Below, in pieces: positions 43,443 to 54,126 of a stretch of 64,000 bases of DNA; the first letter of the stretch is position 1; each line of letters opens with the position of its first letter. The notes under the pieces were generated by a model. It had not been told where the DNA came from, made no database searches, and worked only from the letters and a program-made list of their open reading frames with translations. The DNA is taken from contig OY970377.1 in the NCBI GenBank assembly GCA_963718775.1, positions 806,001 to 870,000 on the forward strand. The letters are read 5' to 3'. This stretch comes from VRUE01 sp963718775 (lineage in GTDB: Bacteria; Actinomycetota; Thermoleophilia; Solirubrobacterales; 70-9). The translations under genes and the position numbers were made by a program.

Positions 43443-44870
43443 CTAGGCGGCCGCGGCCGCCCCGGCGTCAGCGGTCACCTGGTCGATGCCGCCCTTCATG
43501 TAGAAGGCGCCCTCGGAGAGGTCGTCGTGCTCGCCGTCGAGGATCTCGCGGAAGCCGCGCACCGTCTCCCCCACCGGCACGTACTCGCCGCTGCGGCCGG
43601 TGAACTGCTCGGCGACGAAGAACGGCTGCGAGAGGAAGCGCTCGATCTTGCGGGCACGTGAGACCGTCTGCTTGTCCTCGTCGGAGAGCTCGTCGATGCC
43701 GAGGATGGCGATGATGTCCTGCAGCTCCTTGTAGCGCTGCAGCACCTCCTGGACTTCGGTCGCGGTGCGGTAGTGCTCCTCGCCGACGACGTCGGGCTTG
43801 AGGATCGTCGAGGTCGAGTCGAGCGGGTCGACGGCCGGGTAGATCCCCTTCTCCGAGATCGCCCGCGAGAGCGTCGTGGTCGCGTTGAGGTGGGCGAACA
43901 CCGAGGCCGGGGCCGGGTCGGTGAGGTCGTCGGCGGGAACGTAGATCGCCTGCACCGAGGTCACCGAGCCACGCTCGGTCGAGGTGATCCGCTCCTGCAG
44001 TTCGCCCATCTCGGTCTCCAGCGTCGGCTGGTAGCCGACCGCCGAGGGCATGCGCCCGAGCAGCGCCGAGACCTCGGAGCCCGCCTGGACGAAGCGGAAG
44101 ATGTTGTCGATGAAGAGCAGCACGTCCTGGCCGCCCTGCTCGCGGAAGTATTCGGCCATCGTCAGGCCGGAGAGCGCGACGCGGAGGCGGGCGCCCGGGG
44201 GCTCGTTCATCTGGCCGAAGACGAGCATCGTCTTGTCGATGACGCCGGACTCCTTCATCTCGAGCCAGAGGTCGTTGCCCTCGCGAGAGCGCTCGCCGAC
44301 GCCGCAGAAGGCGGAGAGGCCTTCGTGCTCTTCGCCGATCGAGCGGATCAGCTCCTGGATCAAGACGGTCTTGCCGACGCCGGCGCCGCCGAAGAGCCCG
44401 ACCTTGCCGCCCTTGGCGTAGGGCGCGAGCAGGTCGATCACCTTGATCCCGGTCTCGAGGATCTCCTGGGTCGGAGCGAGGTCGGAGGCTTCGGGAGCCG
44501 GGCGGTGGATCGGCCAGCGCTCCTCGGTCTGCACCGGCTCGCCGAGGTCGATCGGCTCGCCGAGCAGGTTGAAGATGCGGCCCAGGGTCGCGTCGCCGAC
44601 CGGGACCGTGATCGGGCCACCGGTGTCGATCACCTTGTCGCCGCGCTGCAGGCCGTCGGTGGCGTCCATCGCCACCGTGCGCACCCGGTTGTCGCCGAGG
44701 TGCTGCTGCACCTCGCAGACAAGTTCGGTCGCCTCGCGGTCCTCGTCGCCGGCCATCTCGATCTTCACTGCCGAGTAGATCTCGGGCAGCTTCTCGGGGA
44801 AGACCGCGTCGACGACCACGCCGGTGACCTGCTCGACGCGTCCTACGTTTGCTCCGTTGCTCTCAGCCAT
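43443..44870 (-). CDS. atpD: ATP synthase beta subunit
   Basis: A 475-residue catalytic subunit. The P-loop is GLFGGAGVGKTVLIQELI, the catalytic Glu is in CGVGERSREGNDL, and FIDNIFRFVQAGSEVSALLG and the DELSD catch-loop region (ILGIDELSDEDKQTV) are intact. The ATG at 44870 (MAESNGANVGRVEQV) is chosen because AAAAGGAACC lies immediately upstream; the open frame extends further but lacks family sequence. It lies between atpG and atpC in the standard order. Confidence 0.98.
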   Translation of the reverse strand: MAESNGANVGRVEQVTGVVVDAVFPEKLPEIYSAVKIEMAGDEDREATELVCEVQQHLGDNRVRTVAMDATDGLQRGDKVIDTGGPITVPVGDATLGRIFNLLGEPIDLGEPVQTEERWPIHRPAPEASDLAPTQEILETGIKVIDLLAPYAKGGKVGLFGGAGVGKTVLIQELIRSIGEEHEGLSAFCGVGERSREGNDLWLEMKESGVIDKTMLVFGQMNEPPGARLRVALSGLTMAEYFREQGGQDVLLFIDNIFRFVQAGSEVSALLGRMPSAVGYQPTLETEMGELQERITSTERGSVTSVQAIYVPADDLTDPAPASVFAHLNATTTLSRAISEKGIYPAVDPLDSTSTILKPDVVGEEHYRTATEVQEVLQRYKELQDIIAILGIDELSDEDKQTVSRARKIERFLSQPFFVAEQFTGRSGEYVPVGETVRGFREILDGEHDDLSEGAFYMKGGIDQVTADAGAAAAA

Positions 44871-44895
44871 TGGTTCCTTTTCTCGTTTCGCAGTC

Positions 44896-45816
44896 TTATC
44901 CGAGCGCCTCGGCGCCGGCGACAACCTCGAGGATCTCCTGGGTGATCTCGGCCTGCCTCGCCCGGTTCATCTCCAGGGTCAGGGCATCCATCATTTCCTC
45001 GGCGTTCTCGGCGGCACTGCGCATTGCCGTCATCCGCGCTCCCAGCTCGGAAGCAGCCGACTCCAGCAGCGCCCTGTAAACCGAAATATTCACGTACTCC
45101 GGGATCAGCTGGCCCAGCAGATCCTCCGCCTCGGGCTCGTACTCCCAGGCCGAGTGGCTGTGCGCCTTCTCGATCTCGCTTTCCTCGCCCTCCTCTTCCT
45201 CCTCGGCGACGCCCTCGCCGATCACGTCGGCCTGCTGCAGGGGAAGCAGGGTCTGCCGCCAGACGTGCTGGGTCAGCGGCGAGACGTAGCGGTTGTAGAC
45301 CAGCTCGACCCGGTCGAGCTCCTCGTCGACGTAGCGGGCGGTCAGCTCCTCGCCGATCTCGCGCGCGTTGGCGAAGCCGGGCCGGTCGGTGAAGCCGACG
45401 TAGGAGGTGCGGGGATCCTCTTTGCGGAAGGTGAGGGCGCCGACGCCCTTGCGGCCGACAGCGGAGAAAACCGTCTCCTTGCCCTGCTCGCGCAGCTCGC
45501 CCTTGAGCCGCATGCCGTCGCGAATGATGTTGGTGTTGAAGGCCCCGGCGAGGCCGCGGTCGCCGGTGATCAGGACGACCCCGACGCGCTTCTCGTTCTC
45601 GCGCTCTTCCAGCACCGGCACGCGCGGGAGGCCGCCCGCCTGCTCGGCGGCGCGGCGGGTGAGCTTGCGCATCGACTGCGCGTAGGGGCGCATCTGCTCG
45701 ATCCGCTGTTCGGCCCGGCGCAGGCGCGCCGCGGCAACCATCTCCATCGCCCGCGTGATCTTGTTGATGTTCTTGATCGACGCGATGCGATTCTTGACGT
45801 CCTTCTGAGAGGCCAT
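44896..45816 (-). CDS. atpG: ATP synthase gamma subunit
   Basis: A 306-residue rotor shaft. N-terminal MASQKDVKNRIASIKNINKI and the C-terminal SRMTAMRSAAENAEEMMDAL-like helix (here GARMTAMRSAAENAEEMMDA) are conserved. LITGDRGLAGAFNTNI is the diagnostic internal motif. An acidic insertion (about residues 200-225, EEEEEGEESEIEKAHSHS) enlarges the globular domain compared with E. coli; insertions at this position are a feature of several actinobacterial gamma subunits. The ATG at 45816 is fixed by homology. Confidence 0.96.
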   Translation of the reverse strand: MASQKDVKNRIASIKNINKITRAMEMVAAARLRRAEQRIEQMRPYAQSMRKLTRRAAEQAGGLPRVPVLEERENEKRVGVVLITGDRGLAGAFNTNIIRDGMRLKGELREQGKETVFSAVGRKGVGALTFRKEDPRTSYVGFTDRPGFANAREIGEELTARYVDEELDRVELVYNRYVSPLTQHVWRQTLLPLQQADVIGEGVAEEEEEGEESEIEKAHSHSAWEYEPEAEDLLGQLIPEYVNISVYRALLESAASELGARMTAMRSAAENAEEMMDALTLEMNRARQAEITQEILEVVAGAEALG

Positions 45817-45832
45817 GACGAAAACCCGGACG

Positions 45833-47470
<1,638 letters not shown>

Positions 47471-47488
47471 CGGGTGCCTTATTCCTCC

Positions 47489-48022
47489 TTACGCCGCCTG
47501 GGCGACGCTCTTTCGAAGTTTCTCCAAGCGACTGCGGATGCTCGCGTCGAGGACCATGTTGCCGACCTGCAGGACGATGCCGCCGAGGATCTCGCCGTCG
47601 ACGCGACTGGCCAGCTCGACCTTCTGACCGGTCTGACGCTCGATCTCCTCGCCGACCTTCTCGACCACTGCACGATCGAGCTCGACCGCGCTCGTAACCG
47701 TCACGTCAATGCGCCGGTTCTCCTGCTTCCAGAGCTCATCGAGCTGGCGGCGAATGCGGAATATCTCCGGCATCCGCTGCTTCTCGACCAGCAGCTCGAG
47801 GAAGTTGAGCAGCTCCTGATCGGCGCCGCTGACGGCGCGCACCAGGCCCGCGACCTTCTCCGCTGAGGAGAAGTAGGGGCTGAAGAAGAAGACCTGCAGA
47901 TCGCGATCGGCGTCGAGGGCATCGACGAACTGGGCCAGCTCGTCGCGGATCGCGTCGAGCTTGCCCTTGTCCTTGGCCACGTCGAAGAGGGCCTCGGCGT
48001 ATACGCGAGCTGCATCCGGCAT
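47489..48022 (-). CDS. atpH: ATP synthase delta subunit
   Basis: A 177-residue peripheral-stalk protein (OSCP) connecting F1 to the b subunits. It starts MPDAARVYAEALFDVAKDKGKL. The C-terminal part RVDGEILGGIVLQVGNMVLDASIRSRLEKL is the conserved delta signature. It is separate from the b subunit here, not fused as in mycobacteria. The start overlaps the atpF stop by one base (TGATG). Confidence 0.94.
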   Translation of the reverse strand: MPDAARVYAEALFDVAKDKGKLDAIRDELAQFVDALDADRDLQVFFFSPYFSSAEKVAGLVRAVSGADQELLNFLELLVEKQRMPEIFRIRRQLDELWKQENRRIDVTVTSAVELDRAVVEKVGEEIERQTGQKVELASRVDGEILGGIVLQVGNMVLDASIRSRLEKLRKSVAQAA

Positions 48023-48618
48023 CAGCTCTTCGACTCCTCCGCGGAGAGAGCCGAGAAGTCGACCTCGCTGAGCGCCTCCTCGACGAGGCGACGCTGGTCG
48101 TCCTCGTTGAGCGACTTGCGGGTGACCTTCTCGGTCGCCAGCACGGTCAGGTCGGCGACCTCCTTGCGGATCTGGTCCAGCGAGCGGCGCGTCTCGGCTT
48201 CGATGTCGCGGGTCGCCGCCGCGACCAGCTCCTCGCGCTTCTCCTTGCCGGCCGCCGTCGCCTCGGATTCCGCGGTCTCCCCTGCCTTGCGAGCGCGCGC
48301 CATGATGTCGTCGGCCTGCTCGCGAGCCTCGGTGAGGCGCTGGCGGTACTCCTCGAGCAGCTCGTCGGACTCCTTGCGCTGCCGTTCCGCCGCCTCGATC
48401 GACTCGCGGATCGTCGCGGCGCGCTTGTCGAGCGCCTCCTGGATCCGCGGGAAAGCGACCTTGCTGAGCACCCACATCGTGAAGAGGAAGAGCACCAGCG
48501 TCCAGATCATCAGGCCGAGGCCCGGTGAGACCAGGAAGCTGCCGCCTTCTTCCTCGGCACCGTGCGCGGCCTCTGCCGCGAGGGGGATCAAACCCGCTAT
48601 GTGGCCAAAGAGCTCCAC
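48022..48618 (-). CDS. atpF: ATP synthase b subunit
   Basis: A 198-residue stator subunit. A transmembrane helix (about 33-52, LGLMIWTLVLFLFTMWVLSK) is followed by a long charged coiled coil (RIQEALDKRAATIRESIEAA and on) that reaches F1. The leading segment GHIAGLIPLAAEAAHGAEEE gives a slightly longer N-terminus than E. coli. It lies 9 nt downstream of atpE. Only one b gene is present, so the stalk would be a homodimer. Confidence 0.94.
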   Translation of the reverse strand: MELFGHIAGLIPLAAEAAHGAEEEGGSFLVSPGLGLMIWTLVLFLFTMWVLSKVAFPRIQEALDKRAATIRESIEAAERQRKESDELLEEYRQRLTEAREQADDIMARARKAGETAESEATAAGKEKREELVAAATRDIEAETRRSLDQIRKEVADLTVLATEKVTRKSLNEDDQRRLVEEALSEVDFSALSAEESKS

Positions 48619-48627
48619 GCGATCGAC

Positions 48628-48894
48628 CTAGAGGAAGAAGGCGATGAGGCCGAAGATGAAGGTGTAGAAGGCGACCGCCTCGGTCAGCGCGAAGCCGAGC
48701 CAGCGGATGCTCTGCAGCTCGTCTTTCATCTCGGGCTGGCGGGCGACCGACTCGATCTCCTTGCCGAAGATGATGCCGATACCAATTCCTGCGCCGATTG
48801 AGCCAAGGCCGGCACCGACGCCGAGGGCGATCGCCTTACCGGCCGATTCGATCCCTTCATCGGAGATCGCGGCGACTACAGGGGACAGATCCAT
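48628..48894 (-). CDS. atpE: ATP synthase c subunit
   Basis: An 88-residue proteolipid hairpin forming the membrane rotor. Helix 1 has the Gly-rich GVGAGLGSIGAGIGIGIIFG, the polar loop is ARQPEMKDE, and helix 2 is WLGFALTEAVAFYTFIFGLI with the ion-binding Glu in LTEAVAFY. The Gln and extra Ser/Thr ligands of sodium-type rings are missing, so proton coupling is expected. It lies between atpB and atpF. Confidence 0.97.
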   Translation of the reverse strand: MDLSPVVAAISDEGIESAGKAIALGVGAGLGSIGAGIGIGIIFGKEIESVARQPEMKDELQSIRWLGFALTEAVAFYTFIFGLIAFFL

Positions 48895-48912
48895 TGAGAC
48901 AGCGCTCCTTTT

Positions 48913-49822
48913 CTAGTGGCTGGCGGAGGTGGCTCCGCCAATGTAGATCGCGGTGAGGGTCGAGAAGATAAACGCCTGAAGCGTCGCGACCAGACCCACC
49001 TCGAAGATGAAAAACGCAAACGCCATTGGGAACGTCAGTGCCCCGAGGGCGGCGATACCGAGCAGAACGGCAAGCCCGCCGCCCATGAAGAGCAGCAGCA
49101 GGTGGCCGGCGAGGATGTTGGCGAAGAGACGCACGGAGAGCGAAATCAGCCGCACGAAGTGCGAGATCACCTCGATCAGGAAGATCGCCGCCTTGCCGAA
49201 CGGGTTCATCGACTCCAGGCCCGGCGGCAGCCAGCTGGCCAGGTAGGGAATGAAGCCCTTGGCCCGCACGCCTTCGACGTGGTAGGCGACCCAGACGACC
49301 AGGGTCAGGACCAGCGGGATCGAGATGTTGGCGGTCGCCGCGTAGATCGCGAAGGCGGGGATTTCGAGGCCGAAGATGCTGACCGTGTGCTCGGTGTTGG
49401 TCGGCAGCGGCAGGAAGCCGATCATGTTCGAGAACCAGATCCAGAAGAAGAGAGCGGCGAGGAAGGGGAACCAGCGGGCCGCGGTCTTGGGGTCGAGGTT
49501 GCCGCCGGTGATGTTGTTCTTGGTCAGGTCGTAGGCGACCTCGATCGGCAGTCTGCACGCGGTTCGGTTTCTGCGCCATGCGGCGACTGACCCAGACCAT
49601 CGTGAAGATCGTCAGCGCGCTGGCCAGGACCAGATAGAGGACGGCCTTGTTGATGCTGAGATCGAGGCTGCCGATGTGCAGCGAGACCCACGGTTCCAGT
49701 TTGAACTCGTTCTGGGGTTCGAACGATTCGTTTTTGCCGGCGCTGTCGAAGATCAGCAGCATCAGGATCGCGATCGAGAAGTAGACGCCGAGCCCGATCA
49801 GCACCTTCGTCCGCGTCTTCAT
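48913..49822 (-). CDS. atpB: ATP synthase a subunit, 1-nt insertion
   Basis: Membrane stator that forms the proton channel with the c ring. It starts MKTRTKVLIGLGVYFSIAIL and reads to RRMAQKPNRVQTA. An extra base near 49546-49548 then breaks the frame, and IEVAYDLTKNNITGGNLDPK resumes one frame over, leading to FFWIWFSNMIGFLPLPTNTE. The essential Arg lies in FVRLISLSVRLFANILAGH. The corrected protein is about 302 residues. An intact a subunit is required for a functional operon, so a sequencing or assembly error is the likely cause. Confidence 0.92.
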
Positions 49823-50193
49823 GCCTGGCCCGCTTCCGGTTCGTTGAAGAGGTGGGCGATGCCCTGGGCGGCGAAGGAGACGGTGAAGAGGACCAGGACG
49901 AGGATCGCCGAGGAGAGGCCGGCCTCCCTTTCGACCAGCCCGGCGGCCAGGATCGCCGCGGTCATCAGGCCGACGCGCCCAAGCGTGCTGACCCCGACCA
50001 TCGCCATCGCCCGCTGGCGGTTGCCGGCGGCAAGCTCGGCGTTGGCGCGGCGTGCCGCGAGCGTCTGAACACCGCGCTGAACGAGCCAAATTCCAGCTCC
50101 GACGGCGTATCCGAGCATGGGCAGCCCGCCGAGCAGGAAAACGGCGAGAGCGGCGGCAAGGACCAGAAGGTCGACGTACTTGGGAGGAGACAT
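49819..50193 (-). CDS. AtpI-position small membrane protein
   Basis: A 124-residue hydrophobic protein with three to four membrane helices (for example VDLLVLAAALAVFLLGGLPM and SSAILVLVLFTVSFAAQGIA). It heads the ATP synthase operon and overlaps atpB by 4 nt. AtpI/UncI occupies this place in many bacteria and helps c-ring assembly. The sequence itself shows no strong AtpI motif, so the assignment rests on position and topology. Confidence 0.7.
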   Translation of the reverse strand: MSPPKYVDLLVLAAALAVFLLGGLPMLGYAVGAGIWLVQRGVQTLAARRANAELAAGNRQRAMAMVGVSTLGRVGLMTAAILAAGLVEREAGLSSAILVLVLFTVSFAAQGIAHLFNEPEAGQA

Positions 50194-50230
50194 AAAATGC
50201 GCCCGTCTCGGATGGGCGGGCGGACGCGCG

Positions 50231-50236
50231 ACTATA
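50231..50236 (-). promoter_or_regulatory. Possible -10 box of the ATP synthase operon
   Basis: The minus strand reads TATAGT about 38 nt before the first start codon at 50193, in the AT-richest patch of the 450-nt spacer. No convincing -35 match lies at 17 nt spacing, so this is only a suggestion. Confidence 0.25.
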
Positions 50237-50360
50237 TCCGAAAGGGCCGACGAACCGCTTTCTAGAGCCAGTTCGTGAGGCTTGTTACAACCTGTTACTA
50301 ACTCTCAAGTTGTCGGCCGCGCGATTATTCGCGGTCTGAGGGTCGATCGGGAATTGGCGG

Positions 50361-50504
50361 GAGGGGCCTGGTCGGCCTCCGGTCGAATTGACACCCCAAG
50401 CGCTACGCGCTTGGGGTGAATGTTGTGCGCGGCCTTTGGCCACGCACAAATCGGATTGCATAGGCCGCTTCGCGACATTCGCCCGGAGGCCGACCAGGCC
50501 CCTC
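50361..50504. repeat. Large branched palindrome in the spacer before the ATP synthase operon
   Basis: Closing arms 50361-50382 and 50483-50504 are a perfect 22-bp inverted repeat containing GGCCTCCGG. Inside are a 12-bp hairpin CACCCCAAGCGC-TAC-GCGCTTGGGGTG (50392-50418) and a TTGTGCG/CGCACAA stem (50423-50449) capped by GGCC/GGCC. This gives a multibranched cruciform or RNA. ACAAATCGGATTG at 50446-50458 matches family II copy C with one change. In the rest of the 450-nt gene-free stretch 50194-50643 I see only a weak -10 candidate near 50231; nothing else is recognisable. Confidence 0.8.
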
Positions 50505-50643
50505 TCTCAACACATTCCAAAGGGACGTCTTGAGCTCGAACGCGGCCTCAGGGTTCTTGAGCTTTTTGGAAAGGCTCAAGCCGGAATGAGGCTTCGGGAC
50601 AGAGCTTTGGGTTGGACGTGCTTCCGCGAGGGCCACATAGAGA

Positions 50644-51753
50644 TCAGTCGTCCAGCTTGAGCGCTTCGAACTCACCTGTTTCCGGGTTGAGCCGGCCGCG
50701 CCGCAACTTGAGGATCTCCAGCACGTAGATCAGGTAGATGCTGGAGGCGAGGGCGACCAGGCCGAAGGCGACGATCACGGCGGTCCAGAAGGCGTCGAAA
50801 TGGCCGCGGTCGTCGCTGTAGGGCACGAAGCGCAGAGCGAGCGCCAGACCGGCCAAAGCCAGCGTCCAGCCGTAAAGGTAGGCCAGCGTGCGCCGCTGCG
50901 AGAAGCCGATGTTGGCCATGCGGTGGTGGAAGTGCCAGGTGTCGGCCTGGTAGATCGGCTGGCGGTACTTGAGCCGCTTGGCGACGACGAAGCTGGTGTC
51001 GAGGATCGGCACGGCGAGGATCACCAGGGGGAAGAGCAGGGCGACCACGGCATTGGTCTTCAGCGCCCCCTGCACCGAGGCGACGGCGAGCAGGTAGCCG
51101 AGCAGGTTGGAGCCGGTGTCCCCCATGAAGCTGGAGGCCGGCGGGAAGCCGTGACGGAGGAAGCCGAGCGCCCCGCCGGCGGTCAACGCGGCCAGCACAC
51201 CGGCGGCGTTGCGATCGAGCGAGAGGGCGACGACGGCCAGAGCGATCGCGGCGATCGTGCAGACGCCCGCGGCGAGGCCGTCGACCCCGTCGATGAAGTT
51301 GATCACGTTGACCACCGCGACGATCCCGATCACGGTCAACGGATAGGCGAGCCAGCCGAGCTCGAAGCCACCGACGAAGGGCAGCGTGAGGACGTCGACG
51401 CGGACGCCGCCGAGGACCGGGATCAGCGCTGCGCCGATCTGGCCGAGCAGCTTCGGCAGGGCGGGCAGGCCGCGCACGTCGTCGATGACGCCAACGGCGG
51501 CGATCGCGGCGGCGCCGAGCAAGATCGAGCGCGTCTCGCCGTCGCTGGGCAGCCAAATCCAGCCGGCGACCTCGATGCCGGCGAAGATCGCCAGACCGGA
51601 GAGGCGCGGCATCGGCTTGTCGTGCAGGCCGCGCTCCTTGGGCATGTCGATCGCGCCGATCCGGTAAGCGAGTCGCTCGGCGTAGGGGACCAGCAGCCAG
51701 GCGATCGCCGCGGCTAGGAAAAAGGCGAGGACGGCGTCCGTTGTCGAGGCCAT
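50644..51753 (-). CDS. Undecaprenyl-phosphate sugar-1-phosphate transferase (TagO/WecA/MraY-like family)
   Basis: A 369-residue polytopic membrane enzyme that starts polymer synthesis by loading a sugar-1-phosphate onto C55-P. Motifs are RGLHDKPMPRLSGLAIF, GVIDDVRGLPALPKLLGQ (catalytic Asp pair), NVINFIDGVDGLAAGV, FMGDTGSNLLGYLLA and the cytosolic His motif TWHFHHRMANIGFS. The HxHHR form points to the WecA/TagO branch (GlcNAc-1-P or similar) rather than MraY. In mycobacteria the equivalent gene is directly upstream of atpI, as here. UppP at the left end recycles the same carrier. Confidence 0.92.
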   Translation of the reverse strand: MASTTDAVLAFFLAAAIAWLLVPYAERLAYRIGAIDMPKERGLHDKPMPRLSGLAIFAGIEVAGWIWLPSDGETRSILLGAAAIAAVGVIDDVRGLPALPKLLGQIGAALIPVLGGVRVDVLTLPFVGGFELGWLAYPLTVIGIVAVVNVINFIDGVDGLAAGVCTIAAIALAVVALSLDRNAAGVLAALTAGGALGFLRHGFPPASSFMGDTGSNLLGYLLAVASVQGALKTNAVVALLFPLVILAVPILDTSFVVAKRLKYRQPIYQADTWHFHHRMANIGFSQRRTLAYLYGWTLALAGLALALRFVPYSDDRGHFDAFWTAVIVAFGLVALASSIYLIYVLEILKLRRGRLNPETGEFEALKLDD

Positions 51754-51786
51754 TTCGAGGCCCGGGGAAAGACGGGCGCGCTCAGG

Positions 51787-52803
51787 CTACTCGACGCTCT
51801 CGACAGCGCCGAGCGCACCCTCGACCAGGAACTCCGGATCGCGAGGATTGCGGACGCCGAGCGGCGACGTGCGCTTGCGCAGTGGCAGCTCGGCCGGATC
51901 GGCGAGCACCTGCAGCCGCCCGTCGGCGATCAGCTCCTCGTCGACGCCGCCCATGCGACCGGCGAAGGTGGTGAAGACCGGCGTGCCGAGAGCGACGGCC
52001 TCGCGGTTCATCGTCCCTCCCGCGCTGACCACGAGGTCGGCAAAGGCGATCAGGCTCTGCGCGTCGATCGCCCGCTCGGGAACGATCAGGTTGGCGGCGC
52101 CGATCGCCCGCACCTCGGCGCCCTGGCGCTCGGTGCGCGGAATGACGATCGCCTGCACGCCGGCGGCGCCGGACAGGTGGCGGATCGTCTCGCCATAGAG
52201 GTCGTTGTGGGCGTGATACTCGGAGGTCTCCGGCGGCGGCCGAACGACTACCAGCACCTTCTCGCGATCGAGCCCCAACTCGCCGAGCACAGCTGGATCG
52301 GGCTCGAAGCCGGCCAGGTAGTACTCCTCCTTGAGCCCTGGGTAGCGGACCAGCTTGGCCTCCTTGGCGCCGATCTTCCTCAGTCGATCGAGCGGAATCG
52401 AATCCGGAACCAGGACCCTGCGCGCTGCTCGAAAGGCAACCTGGCGCTGCCAGCCGGCGAACTCGTAGTCCTGCATCTGCACGGAGGGAATGCGAAACAG
52501 TGACGAGACCACCGCCAGGTCGACCGATCCGTGAGCCAGCGCGAGCTGTGGCCGGCGCTCCCAGACCGTCCGCGCCAGTCGCGCCGAGCGCCCGACGAGC
52601 GCACTCCCCTTGCCCAGCGCCGAAGCGCCACCATGACTTCCCACGGCGACATACGGAATGCCGAGTCGGTCGAGGATCCCCAGCGTCTGCCCGTACTCGC
52701 GGGCCGTGACCAACACCTCGTGCCCCCGCCCCTCCAGGCGCTCGATCAGTGGTCGCAAGACAAGCGGATGCGCCGCCGCCGTGCAGTCGACCCAAACCCT
52801 CAA
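51787..52803 (-). CDS. DUF354 (glycosyltransferase-like) protein
   Basis: A 338-residue protein of the DUF354 family, GT-B-like. The typical start MRVWVDCTAAAHPLVLRPLIE and VTAREYGQTLGILDRLGIPY are present. C-terminal RTERQGAEVR, VSAGGTMNREAVALGTPVFT and GVDEELIADGRLQ resemble UDP-sugar-binding segments. The family is common in archaea and actinobacteria near envelope genes, with no proven reaction. The start must be TTG at 52803, four nt after the glyA stop, consistent with coupled expression. Confidence 0.85.
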   Translation of the reverse strand: MRVWVDCTAAAHPLVLRPLIERLEGRGHEVLVTAREYGQTLGILDRLGIPYVAVGSHGGASALGKGSALVGRSARLARTVWERRPQLALAHGSVDLAVVSSLFRIPSVQMQDYEFAGWQRQVAFRAARRVLVPDSIPLDRLRKIGAKEAKLVRYPGLKEEYYLAGFEPDPAVLGELGLDREKVLVVVRPPPETSEYHAHNDLYGETIRHLSGAAGVQAIVIPRTERQGAEVRAIGAANLIVPERAIDAQSLIAFADLVVSAGGTMNREAVALGTPVFTTFAGRMGGVDEELIADGRLQVLADPAELPLRKRTSPLGVRNPRDPEFLVEGALGAVESVE

Positions 52804-52807
52804 GCGA

Positions 52808-54094
52808 TCAGGCGGAGGCAGGGGCTGGCGAAAGCTGCGGGTAGAGCGGGTAACGGTCCATCAGAGCGCGGCTGCGCTCGGCGAGAGCGTCCTTCTGGGC
52901 GTCGAAGTCGTCGGAGAGCGCGGTTGCGATGACGCTGGCGATCTCGGTCATGTCGTCCTCGACGAGGCCACGAGTGGTCAGGGCGGGCGTGCCGATGCGC
53001 AAGCCGGAGGGGTTCATCGGCGGCCGTGGGTCGAATGGGATCGCGTTGCGGTTGACGGTGATCCCGACCGCCTCGAGGCGGTCCTCGGCGGTCTGTCCGT
53101 CAAGCCCGGTCGGCGTCAGGTCGACGAGGACCAGGTGCACGTCGGTGCCGCCGGTCAGCACCGGGACGCCGTTGGCTTCGAGCCCGGCCGCGAATGCCTG
53201 CGCGTTGGCGATCGTCTGGCGCTGGCGGGCGGCGAACTGCTCGCTGGCGGCGATCCGCAGGGCAACTGCCTTGGCGGCGATCGTGTGCATCAACGGCCCG
53301 CCCTGCTGGCCGGGGAAGATCGCCTTGTCGATCGCCTTCGCGTACTTCTCGGTGGAGAGGATCATGCCGCTGCGCGGTCCGCAGAGAGTCTTGTGGATCG
53401 TCGTCGTGACGACGTCGGCGTGCGGCACCGGATTCGGGTGCTCGCCGGCGGCGACGAGACCGGCGAAGTGGGCCATGTCGACCATCAGCTTTGCGCCGAC
53501 CGAGTCGGCGATCGCGCGGAAGGCGGCGAAGTCGAGCTGACGCGGATAGGCCGACCAGCCGGCGACGATCAGCTTCGGCCGGTGCTCCTGCGCCAGCCGC
53601 TCGACCTCCTCCATGTCGACACGCAGATCGTCTTTGCTGACGTGGTAGGCGACGATCTCGTAGAGCTTCCCCGAGACGTTCAGTTTCATCCCGTGGGTGA
53701 GATGGCCGCCGTGGTCGAGGGCCAGCCCCATGATCGTGTCGCCCGGCTCGATCAACGCCATGTAGGCGGCGTTGTTGGCCTGAGCGCCAGCGTGGGCCTG
53801 GACGTTGGCGTGCTCGGCGCCGAAGAGCTCCTTGGCGCGGTCGATCGCCAGCTGCTCGGCGACGTCGACCTCCTCGCAGCCGCCGTAGTAGCGCCGGCCC
53901 GGATAGCCCTCGGCGTACTTGTTGGTCAGCACCGAGCCGACCGCGTCGAGGACCGCCTGGGGCACGAAATTCTCCGAGGCGATCATCTCCAGCGTCCCCT
54001 GCTGGCGACGCAGCTCGCCGTCGAGGACGGCCGCAATCGCCGGGTCGACCTCGGTCAGCGGGGCGGTCTGGAGGTTCTCGGGCAACTCGCTCAC
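52808..54094 (-). CDS. glyA: Serine hydroxymethyltransferase GlyA
   Basis: A 428-residue PLP enzyme interconverting serine and glycine with one-carbon transfer to THF. MIASENFVPQAVLDAVGSVL, NKYAEGYPGRRYYGGCEEVD, LDHGGHLTHG, VDMAHFAGLVAAGEHPNP and the PLP-Lys loop VVTTTIHKTLCGPRSGMIL are all present. The GTG at 54094 (VSELPENLQ) is the first start compatible with the family length. In Bacillus glyA also lies between tsaC and the atp operon, so its place here is ancestral. It links functionally with purU. Confidence 0.96.
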   Translation of the reverse strand: MSELPENLQTAPLTEVDPAIAAVLDGELRRQQGTLEMIASENFVPQAVLDAVGSVLTNKYAEGYPGRRYYGGCEEVDVAEQLAIDRAKELFGAEHANVQAHAGAQANNAAYMALIEPGDTIMGLALDHGGHLTHGMKLNVSGKLYEIVAYHVSKDDLRVDMEEVERLAQEHRPKLIVAGWSAYPRQLDFAAFRAIADSVGAKLMVDMAHFAGLVAAGEHPNPVPHADVVTTTIHKTLCGPRSGMILSTEKYAKAIDKAIFPGQQGGPLMHTIAAKAVALRIAASEQFAARQRQTIANAQAFAAGLEANGVPVLTGGTDVHLVLVDLTPTGLDGQTAEDRLEAVGITVNRNAIPFDPRPPMNPSGLRIGTPALTTRGLVEDDMTEIASVIATALSDDFDAQKDALAERSRALMDRYPLYPQLSPAPASA

Positions 54095-54126
54095 GGTCGA
54101 GCGACCATACCAACGGGCCGGGATCG

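Noticed and set aside
48628..48894. Sodium-dependent ATP synthase c ring
   Set aside because: Helix 1 lacks the Gln and helix 2 the extra Ser/Thr ligands needed for sodium; the LTEAVAFY context fits proton coupling.
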